DNA of 42,105 nucleotides from an uncultured Cytophagaceae bacterium (GTDB lineage Bacteria > Bacteroidota > Bacteroidia > Cytophagales > Spirosomataceae): the NCBI GenBank assembly GCA_903933935.1, contig CAIZMB010000195.1:1-42105 (forward strand), in the 5' to 3' direction. Position 1 is the first letter of the stretch, and every line of letters starts with the position of its first letter. Made by a program: the position numbers and the translations under genes. Under the pieces are notes generated by a model. It made no database searches. It was not told where the DNA came from and saw only the letters and a program-made list of their open reading frames with translations. This document shows, in pieces, positions 33,776-42,105 of this stretch.

Positions 33776-35212
33776 TTGAAAATAAAGGTTACATATTTAA
33801 TCTATTTCTGCCTCCTTTCAACCTCTTTGTTTGGGCAGGTAAGGAGTGCATTTTTTCCAAATATTGATCGCAAGTTCATTGACTCTTTAGCTCGTAATGA
33901 ACAAGGAGTGCCCACTTCCTTAATGATTGACCCTTCTTTAATTCAGAATCGGTTAAAGTCAATTCAAAATGTTATCCCCCTGATTTATAATCAATATTCA
34001 CATCAATATGTTGAATATTTTGCTTTTAAGAAAGCCGCATTTACACAACATATGTTGGAAAAGCGCGATCTGTATTTTCCTATTTATGAAAAATACCTAA
34101 AGCAATATGGATTGCCTGATGAGTTAAAATATTTGTCTTTAATAGAATCAGGGCTTGAAACCAAAGCTTTATCCTTAAAAGGTGCGGGTGGTTTGTGGCA
34201 ATTTATGCCCTATACAGCTCGGGGTGATTTTGGTCTTCGAGTTGATTCTTATGTGGATGAAAGATTTGATCCTGAACGTGCCACGGAGGCTGCATGTAAA
34301 TATATGCGCCAATTGTATCGGATTTTTGGAGATTGGCACATGGCACTAGCCGCCTATAATACGGGTCCAGGGAATGTTAAGCGGGCGATAAGGCGTTGTG
34401 GGTCGACTGACTTTTGGGGTATTTACAATTGCCTGCCCAAAGAAACACGAAATTATGTACCTCAATATATTGCGATTTCTTATATGATGAATTTTCATTG
34501 GGATCATGCAATTCAGCCTCAAGAATGGGCATTTCATATGCCTTCAGACACTTTGCATTTGAAAGGTTTTGTTAATTTAAAAGTATTGTCGACCCTAGCG
34601 GGATTTTCTTTAGATACCTTCAGGGTTTTAAATCCTCATATTTTAGGGAATTCTATTCCATCAGATGTAGACAAAATAATCGTTAGAATCCCTAAAAATA
34701 AATTTGCTTTTTTTAAGGAAAATCGGTCAAAAATTCTTGATTCTGCTAGTTATTTTGGGACACGTAAAGTTTTAGGGATTTCTGTAGGTTCAATCGACTC
34801 GACTGCTGGGCTTCGGATGTTGAAAAATTTAAAGAAGAAGTATGTGGTCAGGAGAGGGGAGACTATTTATACAATTGCACGAAATTTAGATGTTTCGGTG
34901 CTTGAATTAAAACGGATTAACCGATTGCGGTCTAACCGACTAAAAAGAGGGAAAGTGATTTATTATTTTGTTAAGGAATGGGTTGATATCGAAGAGTCCA
35001 TAGGTTCCACAAAGATTGAAACTGGCAATAGTGAATCAGTTGTTTTGAAAACAAAATCAAAAAAGAGAACCATATATCACCGAGTACGTCCTGGAGATAC
35101 ATTATCTCAAATTGCTGACCGATATAATGTTAGCACAATAGCAAAAATAAAAAAATTAAATAGACTTCGTTCTTCGGTTTTAAAGCCTGGAATGAGATTA
35201 CGAATTTCATAA
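33776..35212 (+). CDS. mltD: Membrane-bound lytic murein transglycosylase D-like, with LysM repeats
   Basis: A 478-aa exported peptidoglycan lyase. A signal peptide (about 1-21, ending SLFGQ) follows a TTG start; the next in-frame ATG is about residue 50 and would remove the signal, so TTG is well supported. The SLT domain (about 100-260) has catalytic Glu124 in LSLIESGLE, then GAGGLWQFMP and MALAAYNTGPGNVKRA. Two LysM domains bind glycan at the C-terminus: about 355-400 (YVVRRGETIYTIARNLDVS) and about 432-477 (RVRPGDTLSQIADRYNVS). It follows gatA by 9 bp and ends one base before ruvA, so it belongs to a gatA-mltD-ruvA-sprA run. Confidence 0.92.
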   Translation: MKIKVTYLIYFCLLSTSLFGQVRSAFFPNIDRKFIDSLARNEQGVPTSLMIDPSLIQNRLKSIQNVIPLIYNQYSHQYVEYFAFKKAAFTQHMLEKRDLYFPIYEKYLKQYGLPDELKYLSLIESGLETKALSLKGAGGLWQFMPYTARGDFGLRVDSYVDERFDPERATEAACKYMRQLYRIFGDWHMALAAYNTGPGNVKRAIRRCGSTDFWGIYNCLPKETRNYVPQYIAISYMMNFHWDHAIQPQEWAFHMPSDTLHLKGFVNLKVLSTLAGFSLDTFRVLNPHILGNSIPSDVDKIIVRIPKNKFAFFKENRSKILDSASYFGTRKVLGISVGSIDSTAGLRMLKNLKKKYVVRRGETIYTIARNLDVSVLELKRINRLRSNRLKRGKVIYYFVKEWVDIEESIGSTKIETGNSESVVLKTKSKKRTIYHRVRPGDTLSQIADRYNVSTIAKIKKLNRLRSSVLKPGMRLRIS

Positions 35213-35213
35213 A

Positions 35214-35801
35214 ATGATCGCATACTTAAAAGGAAAATTGGCTTATAAAGACAGAGCGCATGTCATTATTGACGTTCAAGGGGTAGGCTATGACGTTAAA
35301 ATTTCATTGCAAACCTACGATTCACTTTCTGAAGGTGATGAAAATTGCAAGCTTTTTACCCATTTACAAATTAAGGAAGACTCGCACACGCTCGTTGGTT
35401 TTTATGAAATGGACGAAAAGCTATTATTCCTTGATTTGATTAGTGTTTCTGGCATAGGTGCTACAACAGCCTTGGTTATGTTATCTTCCTTTTCAAGCGG
35501 GGAAATAAGAGGGGCCATTATGAATGAAAATATCGCTTTGATTCAATCGATCAAGGGTATTGGGTCAAAAACGGCGCAACGCGTAATTTTAGAATTAAAA
35601 GATAAGTGTAAAAAGGATACATTATTCGTAGAAGCTGGTAAATCTTCTCCAGATAAATCCTATGGTGTAAAACAAGAGGCTTTAGGGGCATTGGTAACAC
35701 TAGGAATTCCTCGAGTAGCTGCTGAGAAAAATTTAGACCAACTAATAAAATCTAATCCAGATGCTACGATTGAGCAACTTATTAAACTGGCCCTTCGTTA
35801 A
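35214..35801 (+). CDS. ruvA: Holliday junction DNA helicase subunit RuvA
   Basis: A 195-aa protein that recognises four-way DNA junctions and loads RuvB. It starts MIAYLKGKLAYKDRAHVIID, the OB-fold domain I. Domain II has two helix-hairpin-helix motifs (ISVSGIGATTALVML and SIKGIGSKTAQRVILELKDK). Domain III (about 150-195) ends PDATIEQLIKLALR. Length is standard. Its start is one base after the transglycosylase stop and sprA starts 17 bp after its own stop, so all three are likely cotranscribed. Confidence 0.97.
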   Translation: MIAYLKGKLAYKDRAHVIIDVQGVGYDVKISLQTYDSLSEGDENCKLFTHLQIKEDSHTLVGFYEMDEKLLFLDLISVSGIGATTALVMLSSFSSGEIRGAIMNENIALIQSIKGIGSKTAQRVILELKDKCKKDTLFVEAGKSSPDKSYGVKQEALGALVTLGIPRVAAEKNLDQLIKSNPDATIEQLIKLALR

Positions 35802-35818
35802 CTTATTATTTATCATTT

Positions 35819-38800
35819 GTGCAAAAAGACTGTAATATCGCTATAAAAATCATTTTTAAAGGCCTTTTTTTCTTGGCCTTTGCGGTGTTACCTTCCATTT
35901 CTTTTGCTCAAAATACAGACTCAACTTCAGCCGTTCTAAAGAGTGGTCGTAGGCCTCGATTCCAACTAAAACCCTTTGATTTTTATCAATCAAATAAAGG
36001 GATTTCAAAATCACCTTTTTCTATATATTCAGTAAAGGGAAGTCGGAATTTTATTGATTTTAGCCCTTATCAATTAATCTCGTCAAGACAATTAGGAGAT
36101 ATTTCGATATCCCCATCGCAAGCTTATTCATTGAACGAGTTTAGTAATCTGCAAAATAAAGCTTTGAATAATTCCTATTGGAATGATTATTCAAAGAGCC
36201 TTGATGGAAATAATTCTGTTCAATCTAGAGGTCTGTTTCCAAAAATAGAATTACCGCCGGCGATTGATCGCATCTTTGGTGGGACAGAAATTTCATTTAA
36301 ACCGAATGGTAGTTTATTGTTAGATATAGGCTATATGGGTCAATTCGTTGATAATCCTGCGGTTCCTGTCCAACTTCGTTATATAGGAAACTTATTTTTT
36401 AATGAACAAGCTCAAATTAATTTCCAAGGTAAAATAGGTGATAAACTTAACCTTAATGCCAATTTTGATACGAAGGCTAGCTTTAATTTTCAAAACCAAC
36501 TTAAGTTAAATTGGAAAACTCAAGAAGAAGATATTCTTCAAAATATTGAAGTTGGAAATACTTCTTGGACCCTTAATTCTCAATTAATTCCAGGTGTTCA
36601 AAATTTATTTGGCCTGAAAACATTATTGCGCTTTGGTAACTTGGATGTTACTGTAGTAGCAGCCCAACAGCGATCCAAGCAAGATTGTATCACAATGAAA
36701 GGAGGTTCACAGGGTCGTTCTTTTGAAATAAGGGCGGATCAATACGACGAAAATAGGCATTTCTTTTTGTCTACTTATTTTAAGGATAATTACGAAAGGT
36801 CATTGAAAAATTTGCCTGTCATTACTAGCGGAATTACAATCACTAGGATAGAGGTGTATGTAACGAATAGAACTCAAAGCACAGAAACATTAAGGAATTT
36901 AGTTGGCCTAGCTGATTTAGGCGAATCAAATCCATACAGTAAATCTAAATCTGCACTCCAACCCATAATTCCGAATCAATCTTCCGACAATAAAAATAAT
37001 GGTCTCTATGAGAAGTTGGTAAACGATCCACAAATACGCCGTTCTGATCAATCTTCTTATCAGTTAGAATCTGTTTATAACCTACAAAGAGGTACGGATT
37101 TTGACGTGCTCAAGGGAGCAAAAAGACTGAATGAACGAGAATTCAAATTCAACCCTTCTCTTGGTTATATCTCACTGATTTCACCATTACGTAATGACGA
37201 AGTATTGGCTGTTTCCTATGAATACACATTTAATGGCCGTAAATATAAGGTTGGAGAATTAACTGAGGATTATCAAGCCCGACAAGACAATGAGGTTTTG
37301 ATCTTGAAAATGCTAAAATCATCTACGTTACGTAATCATTTGGATCATCCAATGTGGGATTTAATGATGAAAAATATATATTCACTAAATACCAATTCCT
37401 TATCTAAACAAAATTTTCAATTGCGAATTGTCTACAAGGATGATGCTACGGGGATTGATAATTCAAACTTAATTGAAGGGGAGAAATTAAAAGATATTCC
37501 ATTAGTCAAAGTTTTAGGATTAGATAAACTCAATTTTTCTGGAGATGCCCAACCTGATGGTAATTTTGATTTTATCGAAGACATAACGGTTGATTCCAAA
37601 AATGGTAAAATTATATTCCCTATTTTAGAACCATTTGGTAAGAACTTAAAATCAAAGTTTACTTCCTCTGAATCTAATCTAGTAGACAAGTATGTTTTTC
37701 AAAAATTATACACGAATACACAGACAGATGCTGCTCAGATTGCAAGCAAAAATAAATTCTTTTTAAAAGGTTCTTTCCAAGCTGGAGTAGGGGGGGGTGA
37801 TATTTCTTTGCCATTTGGGGTAGAAGCAAAATCAGTTACGGTTACCGCTGGAGGTCAATCTTTAAGTCAAGGGACTGATTTTATCGTAGATGGTCAATCC
37901 GGTCGTGTTAAAATTATCAATGAGGGGGTATTTAATTCAGGCCGAGAAATTAAAATTTGTTACGAAAAGCCAGATCTGTTCTCGAATCAAATTAGAACGA
38001 TGTTGGGTACAAGATTAGACTATAATTTAGGTCAAGATGTTCATTTGGGTGCCACCTTCCAGAATATGAGTGAAACGCCCCCTGCCTTTTTTAGGCGAGT
38101 GGCTATCGGGAATGAACCTGTTAATAATACTTTATTAGGTTTTGATGCAAGCATCTTGAAAAAATCGAATGCCTTAACCCGCATGATCGACGCTTTGCCG
38201 ATAGTGTCTACAAAAGAAACGTCTGTGATCGACTTTCAAGGAGAAATTGCTAAGTTAATTCCTAATGTGAATGACCGAGTTCAAGGGAATGCATTTATTG
38301 ATGATTTTGAATCAGCGAGAGTAGTTTATAATTTAAGTTCTCAGCCTATTTATTGGCGACCGGGTGCGACTCCCAAAGATTTTATTTCAGGAAATCCAAG
38401 AGATCTTAGTTCAAATTTTAGGCGTGCGAAAATTTCTGCCTATAATGTTGACGCAAGTATTTATGGACAAGGTGGTTTTGCTTTAGAGGTTCCAGGTTTA
38501 GATCCAGCTCAGGTGAACTTATTTGCTTACGAGCGCGTAGTGACACCCAAAGGTTTATTTCCGAATAAAGATTTTGCGAATAACATCACAAATTTGCCTT
38601 TAGGTGTTTTAGATGTGGCTTATTTTCCATCTGAGCGAGGTATTTATAATTTTAACCCAAGTTTAAATGCGCAAGGTTTATTGCCTAATCCTAAGTCTAA
38701 TTTTGGTGCAATTACCCGTGCTATTTCCTCAGACACAGATTTTGATAATGCAAACGTAGAACAAATTGAATTTTGGTTGATGGATCCTTTTGTCACAGGG

Positions 38801-41800
38801 GATCAAGGTAAAGTACGTGATGGTATTTTTAATAAAAATAATCAAACAGGAGGCAAGCTAATATTTCATTTAGGTGATGTCTCTGAGGATTTTATTCCAG
38901 ATGGTTTTTCCAATTTTGAAAATGGAATTCCTGCAGGGGAAAAAATCACCTCTGGGAATACTCAGAATGTTGAAAAGACCTTGTGGGGATTAGCTCCTAA
39001 ACGTCAATTTGTCATTAATGCATTTGATAATCAAGGGGGTAGGGCCCAACAAGATATAGGTTTAGATGGAATGGCGAATAGGTCAACTGAATCTACCGCT
39101 GTATCAGAGGAAACTTATTTTAAAGAATATTTGACTCAGATATCTACCAAAGTAAATGATCAAAATGCGATTTCTGCCATTAAAAGTGATCCAGCTGGAG
39201 ATGACTTTGTTCATTATTTAAGTGATAAATTTAGTAAAACGGGTAGTATCATTGAGCGGTATAAAAACTTTATGGGTTTGGAGAATAACTCGCCAACGAC
39301 CGATAATCCTACTAACTCAACAATTACCGAAGCAAGCAGTATGATGCCTGACCGGGAAGATTTAAACAATGATAATACGGTCAATGAAGTCGAGTCTTAC
39401 TTTCAGTATCAAATTGATCTTAAGCCAGGACAATTGCAAGTGGGTCAAGGTTTTGTGGTTGATAAAGTAAACGAAGGGGGTGTGGATTGGTATTTATTTA
39501 GAGTTCCGATAAAAGATAAGCGTAATTATACTACACCTGCAGGAGAGATGTCGAGTTTCAAATCCATTCGTTTTTTCAGAATGTTATTAAGTGATTTTCA
39601 AGATCCTGTCGTACTGAGGTTTGCTCAATTACAGCTTTCTGGGTATTCTTACAGGAAGTTTATTGGAAATTTAGATGTTAAAAATGGCCAGGATTTACCC
39701 GAACCCTATGATGCAAAATTTAGAGTATCAAGTGTCAATGTGGAAGAGAATGGCCCAGCTACTAAGGGTGCAAATTCCATCCCATATGTGGTACCACCAG
39801 GTTTTGTAAGAGATCAAGATATTACCACCATTAATAATGCTCGATTAAATGAGCAATCAATGAGTTTATGTGTTGACAACTTAAGGCCTGGTGATGCTAG
39901 GGCAGTTTTTAAAAACACGATGTTTGATTTCATTAATTATAAACGGCTTAGGATGTTTGTTTCTATGCAAAGTGCGGATCAGATTTCAGGCCATGTTTCT
40001 GCTTTTTTACGCATTGGGACAGATTTAACGGATAATTATTATGAAGTAGAGAATACAGGATTAATTCAAACACAGAAAGGACAAAGTTTAGATACAGAAA
40101 TTTGGCCTATGGAGAATGAATTTGACATCGAATTTGAATTATTAAAGCAGGTAAAAATAGAACGAGACCGACAAAATAAAAGCTTGAATGAAAGATTTTT
40201 TATGTTGATGACAAGTTCAACCGGAAAGGTTTACCGGATTACAGTCATGGGGAGACCCGATCAAAGTGCAACGATGACCACGATGATCGGAGTTCGAAAT
40301 ACAACAAAAGATGGACAGAATAAGTCATTTTGTATCTGGGTAAATGAATTAAGAGGTTATGGTTTTGACCAGACCTCGGGCGAAGCAGCCATAGGGAAAT
40401 TGGGTGTTAAACTGGCCGATATAGGCCAAGTGGTATTCAATGGTAGTTTTAAAAATTATGGCTTTGGAGGAGTTCAGTCAAAAATATCAGAAAGATCAAG
40501 GGATAACTTATATGAAATAGGAATAACAGCTAATTTGAATTTAGATAAATTCTTACCTCTGCAATGGGGATTTCAAATTCCCTTTTATATTTCTTATGAC
40601 AAACGAAATATCGCACCGCAATTTGACCCATTAGATCCCGATATTTTCTTGACCAATTCATTAGGAAAATTTGGCTCAGAATCCAAAAAACAAGAATATT
40701 TAAAGCTTGTTCAGGATAACACAGAAAGACATGGTTTTAATTTTTCTAACGTTAGAAAATTAAGAAGTGCTTTAGCGAAACATGCGTACTTATGGGATTT
40801 TTCAAATTTTTCATTCTCTTATGCGTATTCTGAAATGATTCGATCGAGTACTTTAATTGACTCGTATACTCAATTAAGTCAGCGTGGAAGTGTTTTGTAC
40901 GCATATACCTCTAATAGCAATTTTTGGGAGCCTTTTGGAAAAATGAATTCTGATTCGCCATGGCTTTTGCTAGTTAAGGATATGAATATCAATTTGGTTC
41001 CTAGCTCTTTAACGGTAAGAGCTGAAATGGACCGTAGCTTTATTAGGACTCAATTAAGAAATGGTGAATTATCAACGCTTGGTGTAGCTCCTCAGTTTGA
41101 AAAGTATTGGTATTTTAATCGGCAGTATGCGTTGAATTGGAATTTAACTAAAAGTGTTATTCTGAATTATAACACATTAGTTAATTCAATCATTGATGAA
41201 CCTTTTGGTGATTTAGATACTCAAGCTAAACGTGATTCCGTCATGTTTAATATTAAAAGTCTGGGCAGAGCTAAAAATTTTGATCAACAAGCTGGCTTGA
41301 TTTGGCGATTGCCGCTGCAAAAATTGCCTTTGACAGATTGGATGAATGCCGATTATTCTCATCGTATTGGATATAATTATTTTGCTAATTCATTTGATAT
41401 TCGAGATTCCTTAGACTTACCATTTGGTAATATTATCAAAAATACCCGAGAGCGCTCGATAAATGGAAAAGTGGATTTTGTCGCCTTGTATAATCGAATT
41501 AAAGCGCTTAGGTGGGCAAATAATGGCAATCCTATTGGTAAAAATGTAGCTAGAAATCCTGGAGATGATGATGATATTTTAATTTCCCCTAAAAATGCAT
41601 TGCGTTCTTTGACTCGCTTATTATTGACTTTAAGAGGAATTCAGGTTAATTATTCGATTAATGAGTCCACGACTTTGCCAGGATTTTTACCTAATCCTGG
41701 TTTACTGGGTATGAATAGCCAATCAACAGCTCCAGGTTTTGATTTTATTTCGGGTAGCCAAAACGATCAAATTAGATTTACAGCAGGTCAAAATGGTTGG

Positions 41801-42105
41801 CTATCCAAAAGTATCGTTCAAAATATTCCTTTTACACAGACTAAACAAGAGAAATTCTCTTATGTAACTCAATTGGAACCCAATAAAGATTTAAGAATTC
41901 AAGTCGAAGGGAATTATAATAAAGGAGATAATTACCAAGAATTTTTTAGGCCTAAAACGGTTAATGGAGCATTTGTATCTGAAAGCCCTATACGTTCAGG
42001 TAATTATTCTATGTCATTTTTGTCGTTTTTAACTGCATTTGACGATCCCACATTAATTTTTGAGAAATTTAGGACCAACCGATCGATTTTATTAAATCGA
42101 TTAAC
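35819..42105 (+). CDS. sprA: SprA, type IX secretion/gliding outer-membrane translocon (3' end beyond window)
   Basis: An open frame of 2095 codons running off the window, so the last part (several hundred residues by comparison with the roughly 2400-aa family) is missing. SprA forms the giant outer-membrane beta-barrel through which type IX cargo and gliding adhesins leave the cell. The GTG start at 35819 gives a good signal peptide cut after Ala30 (VLPSISFAQ). Family landmarks: IDRIFGGTEI (about 149-158), KIGDKLNLNANFDT, IPGVQNLFGLKT, and DQYDENRHFFLS (about 307-318). I checked the frame at several points along the gene and saw no frameshift. A G8 tract lies at 37790-37797. Confidence 0.95.
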   Translation, partial: MQKDCNIAIKIIFKGLFFLAFAVLPSISFAQNTDSTSAVLKSGRRPRFQLKPFDFYQSNKGISKSPFSIYSVKGSRNFIDFSPYQLISSRQLGDISISPSQAYSLNEFSNLQNKALNNSYWNDYSKSLDGNNSVQSRGLFPKIELPPAIDRIFGGTEISFKPNGSLLLDIGYMGQFVDNPAVPVQLRYIGNLFFNEQAQINFQGKIGDKLNLNANFDTKASFNFQNQLKLNWKTQEEDILQNIEVGNTSWTLNSQLIPGVQNLFGLKTLLRFGNLDVTVVAAQQRSKQDCITMKGGSQGRSFEIRADQYDENRHFFLSTYFKDNYERSLKNLPVITSGITITRIEVYVTNRTQSTETLRNLVGLADLGESNPYSKSKSALQPIIPNQSSDNKNNGLYEKLVNDPQIRRSDQSSYQLESVYNLQRGTDFDVLKGAKRLNEREFKFNPSLGYISLISPLRNDEVLAVSYEYTFNGRKYKVGELTEDYQARQDNEVLILKMLKSSTLRNHLDHPMWDLMMKNIYSLNTNSLSKQNFQLRIVYKDDATGIDNSNLIEGEKLKDIPLVKVLGLDKLNFSGDAQPDGNFDFIEDITVDSKNGKIIFPILEPFGKNLKSKFTSSESNLVDKYVFQKLYTNTQTDAAQIASKNKFFLKGSFQAGVGGGDISLPFGVEAKSVTVTAGGQSLSQGTDFIVDGQSGRVKIINEGVFNSGREIKICYEKPDLFSNQIRTMLGTRLDYNLGQDVHLGATFQNMSETPPAFFRRVAIGNEPVNNTLLGFDASILKKSNALTRMIDALPIVSTKETSVIDFQGEIAKLIPNVNDRVQGNAFIDDFESARVVYNLSSQPIYWRPGATPKDFISGNPRDLSSNFRRAKISAYNVDASIYGQGGFALEVPGLDPAQVNLFAYERVVTPKGLFPNKDFANNITNLPLGVLDVAYFPSERGIYNFNPSLNAQGLLPNPKSNFGAITRAISSDTDFDNANVEQIEFWLMDPFVTGDQGKVRDGIFNKNNQTGGKLIFHLGDVSEDFIPDGFSNFENGIPAGEKITSGNTQNVEKTLWGLAPKRQFVINAFDNQGGRAQQDIGLDGMANRSTESTAVSEETYFKEYLTQISTKVNDQNAISAIKSDPAGDDFVHYLSDKFSKTGSIIERYKNFMGLENNSPTTDNPTNSTITEASSMMPDREDLNNDNTVNEVESYFQYQIDLKPGQLQVGQGFVVDKVNEGGVDWYLFRVPIKDKRNYTTPAGEMSSFKSIRFFRMLLSDFQDPVVLRFAQLQLSGYSYRKFIGNLDVKNGQDLPEPYDAKFRVSSVNVEENGPATKGANSIPYVVPPGFVRDQDITTINNARLNEQSMSLCVDNLRPGDARAVFKNTMFDFINYKRLRMFVSMQSADQISGHVSAFLRIGTDLTDNYYEVENTGLIQTQKGQSLDTEIWPMENEFDIEFELLKQVKIERDRQNKSLNERFFMLMTSSTGKVYRITVMGRPDQSATMTTMIGVRNTTKDGQNKSFCIWVNELRGYGFDQTSGEAAIGKLGVKLADIGQVVFNGSFKNYGFGGVQSKISERSRDNLYEIGITANLNLDKFLPLQWGFQIPFYISYDKRNIAPQFDPLDPDIFLTNSLGKFGSESKKQEYLKLVQDNTERHGFNFSNVRKLRSALAKHAYLWDFSNFSFSYAYSEMIRSSTLIDSYTQLSQRGSVLYAYTSNSNFWEPFGKMNSDSPWLLLVKDMNINLVPSSLTVRAEMDRSFIRTQLRNGELSTLGVAPQFEKYWYFNRQYALNWNLTKSVILNYNTLVNSIIDEPFGDLDTQAKRDSVMFNIKSLGRAKNFDQQAGLIWRLPLQKLPLTDWMNADYSHRIGYNYFANSFDIRDSLDLPFGNIIKNTRERSINGKVDFVALYNRIKALRWANNGNPIGKNVARNPGDDDDILISPKNALRSLTRLLLTLRGIQVNYSINESTTLPGFLPNPGLLGMNSQSTAPGFDFISGSQNDQIRFTAGQNGWLSKSIVQNIPFTQTKQEKFSYVTQLEPNKDLRIQVEGNYNKGDNYQEFFRPKTVNGAFVSESPIRSGNYSMSFLSFLTAFDDPTLIFEKFRTNRSILLNRL

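Noticed and set aside
1-42105. CRISPR arrays, tRNA/rRNA genes, transposases, prophage or defence systems
   Set aside because: Reading both strands and all intergenic gaps (mostly under 200 bp), I found no regular repeats, cloverleaf-like elements or recognisable mobile or defence proteins.

Overview
The window reads as the chromosome of a low-GC, Gram-negative member of the Bacteroidota, most likely order Cytophagales. Three things point there. The window ends inside sprA, the outer-membrane translocon of the type IX secretion and gliding machinery. Several genes belong to families that are typical of this phylum: DUF5683, DUF4286, the Hc1-type histone H1-like protein, and the alpha-oxoamine synthase used for sphingo- or sulfonolipids. 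Upstream regions repeatedly carry the Bacteroidota -7 box TAnnTTTG rather than sigma70 boxes. Genus is not resolved. I see no tRNA, rRNA, insertion sequence, prophage or CRISPR.

Layout. 1-3.0 kb: a lipid/diacylglycerol kinase diverges from a MaoC-like hydratase; then a bidirectional terminator, a 59-aa histone H1-like gene and an alpha-oxoamine synthase. 3.1-7.1 kb: gamma-glutamyltransferase converges on a VIT1/CCC1-POT transporter operon. 7.3-12.3 kb: a tight operon parA-parB-DUF5683-dapB-PhyH-like dioxygenase-lepB. 12.3-14.4 kb: an RlmI-like rRNA methyltransferase and a secreted zinc phospholipase C/S1-P1-like protein on the minus strand. 14.4-18.1 kb: rpsT, radC, a 32-aa membrane peptide, hisB, and a DUF937-like protein with an OmpA-like C-terminal part. 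18.1-20.1 kb: a DEAD-box RNA helicase behind a structured leader. 20.2-24.3 kb: a planctomycete-type cytochrome/DUF1549/DUF1553 protein paired with a Tat-exported DUF1501 lipoprotein. 24.3-26.1 kb: an apparently gutted methyltransferase, apaG, ung and DUF4286. 26.1-31.4 kb: a giant FAD/Fe-S oxidoreductase, an orphan FtsX-like permease and mdh. 31.6-42.1 kb: DUF1232 protein, tatA, amidase/gatA, an mltD-like LysM transglycosylase, ruvA and sprA (5' part only).

Functional links. Chromosome segregation (ParAB) is transcribed together with lysine/peptidoglycan precursor synthesis (DapB) and signal peptidase. Envelope functions recur: signal peptidase, lytic transglycosylase, TatA, SprA and possible sulfonolipid/sphingolipid synthesis. 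The genome is compact: of seven convergent pairs, three end on one shared TTAA, two are 1-3 bp apart, and only two have a terminator hairpin between them.

Most of the window is housekeeping. I did not find a convincing new multi-gene system. The most unusual items are the structured helicase leader, the internally deleted methyltransferase, the unlisted 32-aa membrane peptide, the shared-TTAA convergent gene ends, and the cytochrome-DUF1553/DUF1501 pair.
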